From an uncultured Bacteroidales bacterium (GTDB taxonomy: Bacteria > Bacteroidota > Bacteroidia > Bacteroidales > WCHB1-69), in contig CALAVA010000013.1 in NCBI GenBank assembly GCA_937892025.1, positions 1-6,511 of the forward strand: a stretch of DNA of 6,511 nt, in the 5' to 3' direction. Every line of letters begins with the position of its first letter. Position 1 is the stretch's first letter. A model generated the notes under the pieces. The model was given only the letters and a program-made list of their open reading frames with translations. It ran no database searches and was not told the origin of the DNA. The position numbers and the translations under genes were made by a program. Positions 4,763 to 6,511 of the stretch are shown here, one piece after another.

Positions 4763-6511
4763 TTATTTTAATAATTTTTTAATTTCATTCAATTTCATTA
4801 ATGCTTCAACGGGAGTCAAGGTGTCAATGTTGATATTGAGAATATCTTCTTTGATTTGTAATAGGAGAGGGTCATCTAATTGAATGAAACTTAATTGGTA
4901 GGCCTTATCTTTTGTTGTTACGGTTGATAATGTTTTGTTTAAAGTTTCATGATTAGATTCTTCTAATTTTTTAAGAATTTCATTTGCTCTATTAACAACT
5001 TCAAGTGGCATTCCTGCCATTTTTGCGACATGGATACCAAAACTATGTTCTGTTCCACCTTGTTTTAATTTTCTCAAAAAGAGAATTTTACCATTTATTT
5101 CTTGAACGGTTACATGAAAATTTTTGATTCTTTTGAAAGTATCGGCCATTTGGTTTAATTCATGATAATGTGTAGCAAATAATACTTTAGGTCGATATAG
5201 TTTATGTTCATGTAAAAATTCTGTAATTGCCCATGCAATAGAAACGCCATCATAAGTGCTAGTTCCTCTACCAATTTCGTCTAAAAGAATTAAACTTCTG
5301 TTAGAAATATTGTTCAAGATACTTGCAGTTTCGTTCATTTCTACCATAAAGGTAGATTCTCCAGAAGAAATATTATCGGAGGCTCCAACTCTAGTAAAAA
5401 TTTTGTCCACAATGCCGATAACTGCTTTTTCAGCAGGGACAAAGGATCCAATTTGAGAGAGAAGTACAATTTGTGCTGTTTGTCTTAATAGTGCCGATTT
5501 TCCGGACATATTAGGACCGGTTATCATTAAAATTTGTTGTTTATTAGAGTCTATGTATATATCATTAGCGATATATTTTTCACCTATTGGCAATTGGGTT
5601 TCTATGACGGGGTGTCTTCCGTTTGTAATATCTATGGCAAAATCATCAGTGATAATTGGTTTAACATAATGATTTGTTTGGGCAAGAACAGCAAAATTCA
5701 ATAATACATCAAGTTGTGCTATCAATTGAGCATTTGTTTGAATAGGTTTTATCCAAGAAAGCATAGATAATACCAAATCATTAAAAATACGTTGTTCTAT
5801 TTGTAAAATTTTTTCTTCAGCACCAAGAATTTTTGATTCATATTCTTTTAATTCTTCTGTGATATATCGTTCAGCATTGGTAAGTGTTTGTTTTCGTATC
5901 CATTCTTGTGGAACTTTGTTTTTATGAACATTGGTTACTTCCAAATAATATCCAAAAACATTGTTATAACCTATTTTTAATGAAGAGATGCCAGTTTTTT
6001 GCATTTCTCTTTTCTGTATTTCTATCAAATAATCTTTTCCGCTATAGGCAATATGTCTTAGATTGTCCAATTCTGCATCTACTCCGTCTTTGATAAAGCC
6101 ACTTTTTAAGATATTGGCGGGTGGGTCTAATACAAGTTCTGCATCAATTTTATCTCTTATTTGTTTGATATAATCAACGGTTAATACACCTTTCTCCAAA
6201 TGTCCATATTCATTATTATACAACATTACTAACATATGAGAACCTTTTTGTCCCTTTCTTCCAGCTCTCCCATAATTTTGCTCTTCAACTCTTTGATTTA
6301 TAGGTAAAAAAGTAACTAACACATGCAATCCTCCATTTTCTTCAAGTTCATCTGTGATTTTTATATCAGTGCCTCTACCTGCTAAATTAGTAGCAACAAT
6401 TATTTTACCTGCGGATAAAGTATTATTAACTGTTCTTTCATCTTCTTCAGTAAAATATTTCATTACATTACCTTTATAATTATTATTTAAAAGTTCTAAA
6501 AATTCTTGACC
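4763..6511 (-). CDS. In-frame chimera: SecA-like helicase C-terminal motor joined to N-terminally truncated MutS (5' end outside window)
   Basis: The frame is open without a stop from 4763 to the right edge. The ATG at 6463 is internal, because 16 codons before it (GQEFLELLNNNYKGNV) continue the same domain. Numbering from that ATG, residues 1 to about 105 are a SecA-like second motor domain. From about 112 to 566 the protein is MutS: SSLKIGYNNVFGYYLEVTN (lever/core, 160-178), the clamp region with EWIRKQTLTNAERYITEEL (187-205), and a full ABC ATPase. That ATPase has Walker A TGPNMSGKS (315-323), signature DNISSGEST (363-371), Walker B LILLDEIGRGTST (391-403), THYHELN (431-437), and the C-terminal tail ending NEIKKLLK. 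A bacterial MutS is about 850-870 aa. The missing N-terminal half contains the mismatch-binding Phe-x-Glu domain, the connector and part of the core, so mismatch recognition should be lost. ATPase and dimer contacts could persist. It may be a gene fusion, a mutS remnant behind another gene, or an assembly join. dus follows 20 nt downstream. Confidence 0.85.
   Translation of the reverse strand, partial: GQEFLELLNNNYKGNVMKYFTEEDERTVNNTLSAGKIIVATNLAGRGTDIKITDELEENGGLHVLVTFLPINQRVEEQNYGRAGRKGQKGSHMLVMLYNNEYGHLEKGVLTVDYIKQIRDKIDAELVLDPPANILKSGFIKDGVDAELDNLRHIAYSGKDYLIEIQKREMQKTGISSLKIGYNNVFGYYLEVTNVHKNKVPQEWIRKQTLTNAERYITEELKEYESKILGAEEKILQIEQRIFNDLVLSMLSWIKPIQTNAQLIAQLDVLLNFAVLAQTNHYVKPIITDDFAIDITNGRHPVIETQLPIGEKYIANDIYIDSNKQQILMITGPNMSGKSALLRQTAQIVLLSQIGSFVPAEKAVIGIVDKIFTRVGASDNISSGESTFMVEMNETASILNNISNRSLILLDEIGRGTSTYDGVSIAWAITEFLHEHKLYRPKVLFATHYHELNQMADTFKRIKNFHVTVQEINGKILFLRKLKQGGTEHSFGIHVAKMAGMPLEVVNRANEILKKLEESNHETLNKTLSTVTTKDKAYQLSFIQLDDPLLLQIKEDILNINIDTLTPVEALMKLNEIKKLLK
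6134..6511 (-). other. SecA-like helicase segment of the chimera
   Basis: Helicase motif V, IIVATNLAGRGTDIKI (6356-6403), matches SecA ATNMAGRGTDIKL. GGLHV follows, then motif VI as QNYGRAGRKGQKGS with the paired GRxGRxG arginines. Between them stands VTFLPINQRVEEQ, where housekeeping SecA has GTERHESRRIDNQ. From memory, the TF(L/F)PxNxRVExQ wording marks the SecA-like proteins found in ciliates, some small invertebrates and intracellular bacteria rather than the general secretion ATPase. Such proteins are often parts of larger multidomain proteins. The first motor half (motifs I-III) must lie beyond the window. It should therefore not be read as the cell's secA. The MutS join falls near 6128-6133, but could lie anywhere in about 6117-6196 because the linker is not clearly assignable. 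Confidence 0.78.

Noticed and set aside
6463..6463. ATG at 6463 as the true start of the MutS-containing protein
   Set aside because: The frame stays open upstream to the window edge and those codons (FLELLNNNYKGNV) fit the SecA-like motor domain, so this Met is internal.
1..6511. CRISPR array, tRNA or rRNA gene, insertion sequence, attachment site
   Set aside because: I found no regularly spaced direct repeats, cloverleaf, rRNA-like segment, transposase or terminal inverted repeats, including around the SecA-like/MutS junction.

Overview
The window is strongly AT-rich (roughly 30% GC by eye) and looks like a Bacteroidota chromosome. The 285-residue primary sigma factor with a minimal region 1 and the MutS and Dus sequences are of Bacteroidota style. 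No gene has a convincing Shine-Dalgarno sequence, and all five intact reading frames end in TAA. A SecA-like helicase segment of a non-housekeeping type, a decayed methyltransferase gene and a broken mutS suggest a host-associated or reducing genome. That lifestyle is an inference from gene content, not a taxonomic assignment.

Layout. Positions 1-660 (minus strand) hold a decayed, left-truncated gene for an FkbM-like SAM methyltransferase-type protein. It has an internal TGA, has no recognisable start, and has a good Bacteroidota-type -7 promoter element just upstream. A compact plus-strand cluster follows: an HtrA/Do periplasmic protease (831-2237), the primary sigma factor RpoD (2265-3122) and the phosphoheptose isomerase GmhA (3125-3724). 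The gaps are 27 and 2 nt, so co-transcription is likely. gmhA seems to start on TTG, and it contains a strong 14-bp inverted repeat near its 5' end. A convergent intergenic region (3725-3809) with two AT-rich inverted repeats separates the two transcription directions. On the minus strand are a tRNA-dihydrouridine synthase (3810-4742) and, 20 nt upstream of it, a long reading frame (4763 to the right edge).

The most notable object is that last reading frame. About its first 125 visible residues are the C-terminal half of a SecA-like helicase motor, with motifs V and VI intact. The next roughly 455 residues are the C-terminal half of MutS: second half of the core, clamp, and a complete ABC-type ATPase. 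The MutS mismatch-recognition, connector and early core domains are absent. The two parts are joined in one uninterrupted frame that runs off the window. It is either a genuine gene fusion created by rearrangement, a truncated mutS captured by a helicase gene, or an assembly join. The sequence alone cannot separate these.

The plus-strand cluster combines envelope protein quality control (HtrA), housekeeping transcription (RpoD) and heptose synthesis for surface glycans (GmhA). The decayed methyltransferase gene and the disrupted mutS suggest ongoing gene loss, with mismatch repair probably affected unless an intact mutS lies elsewhere.
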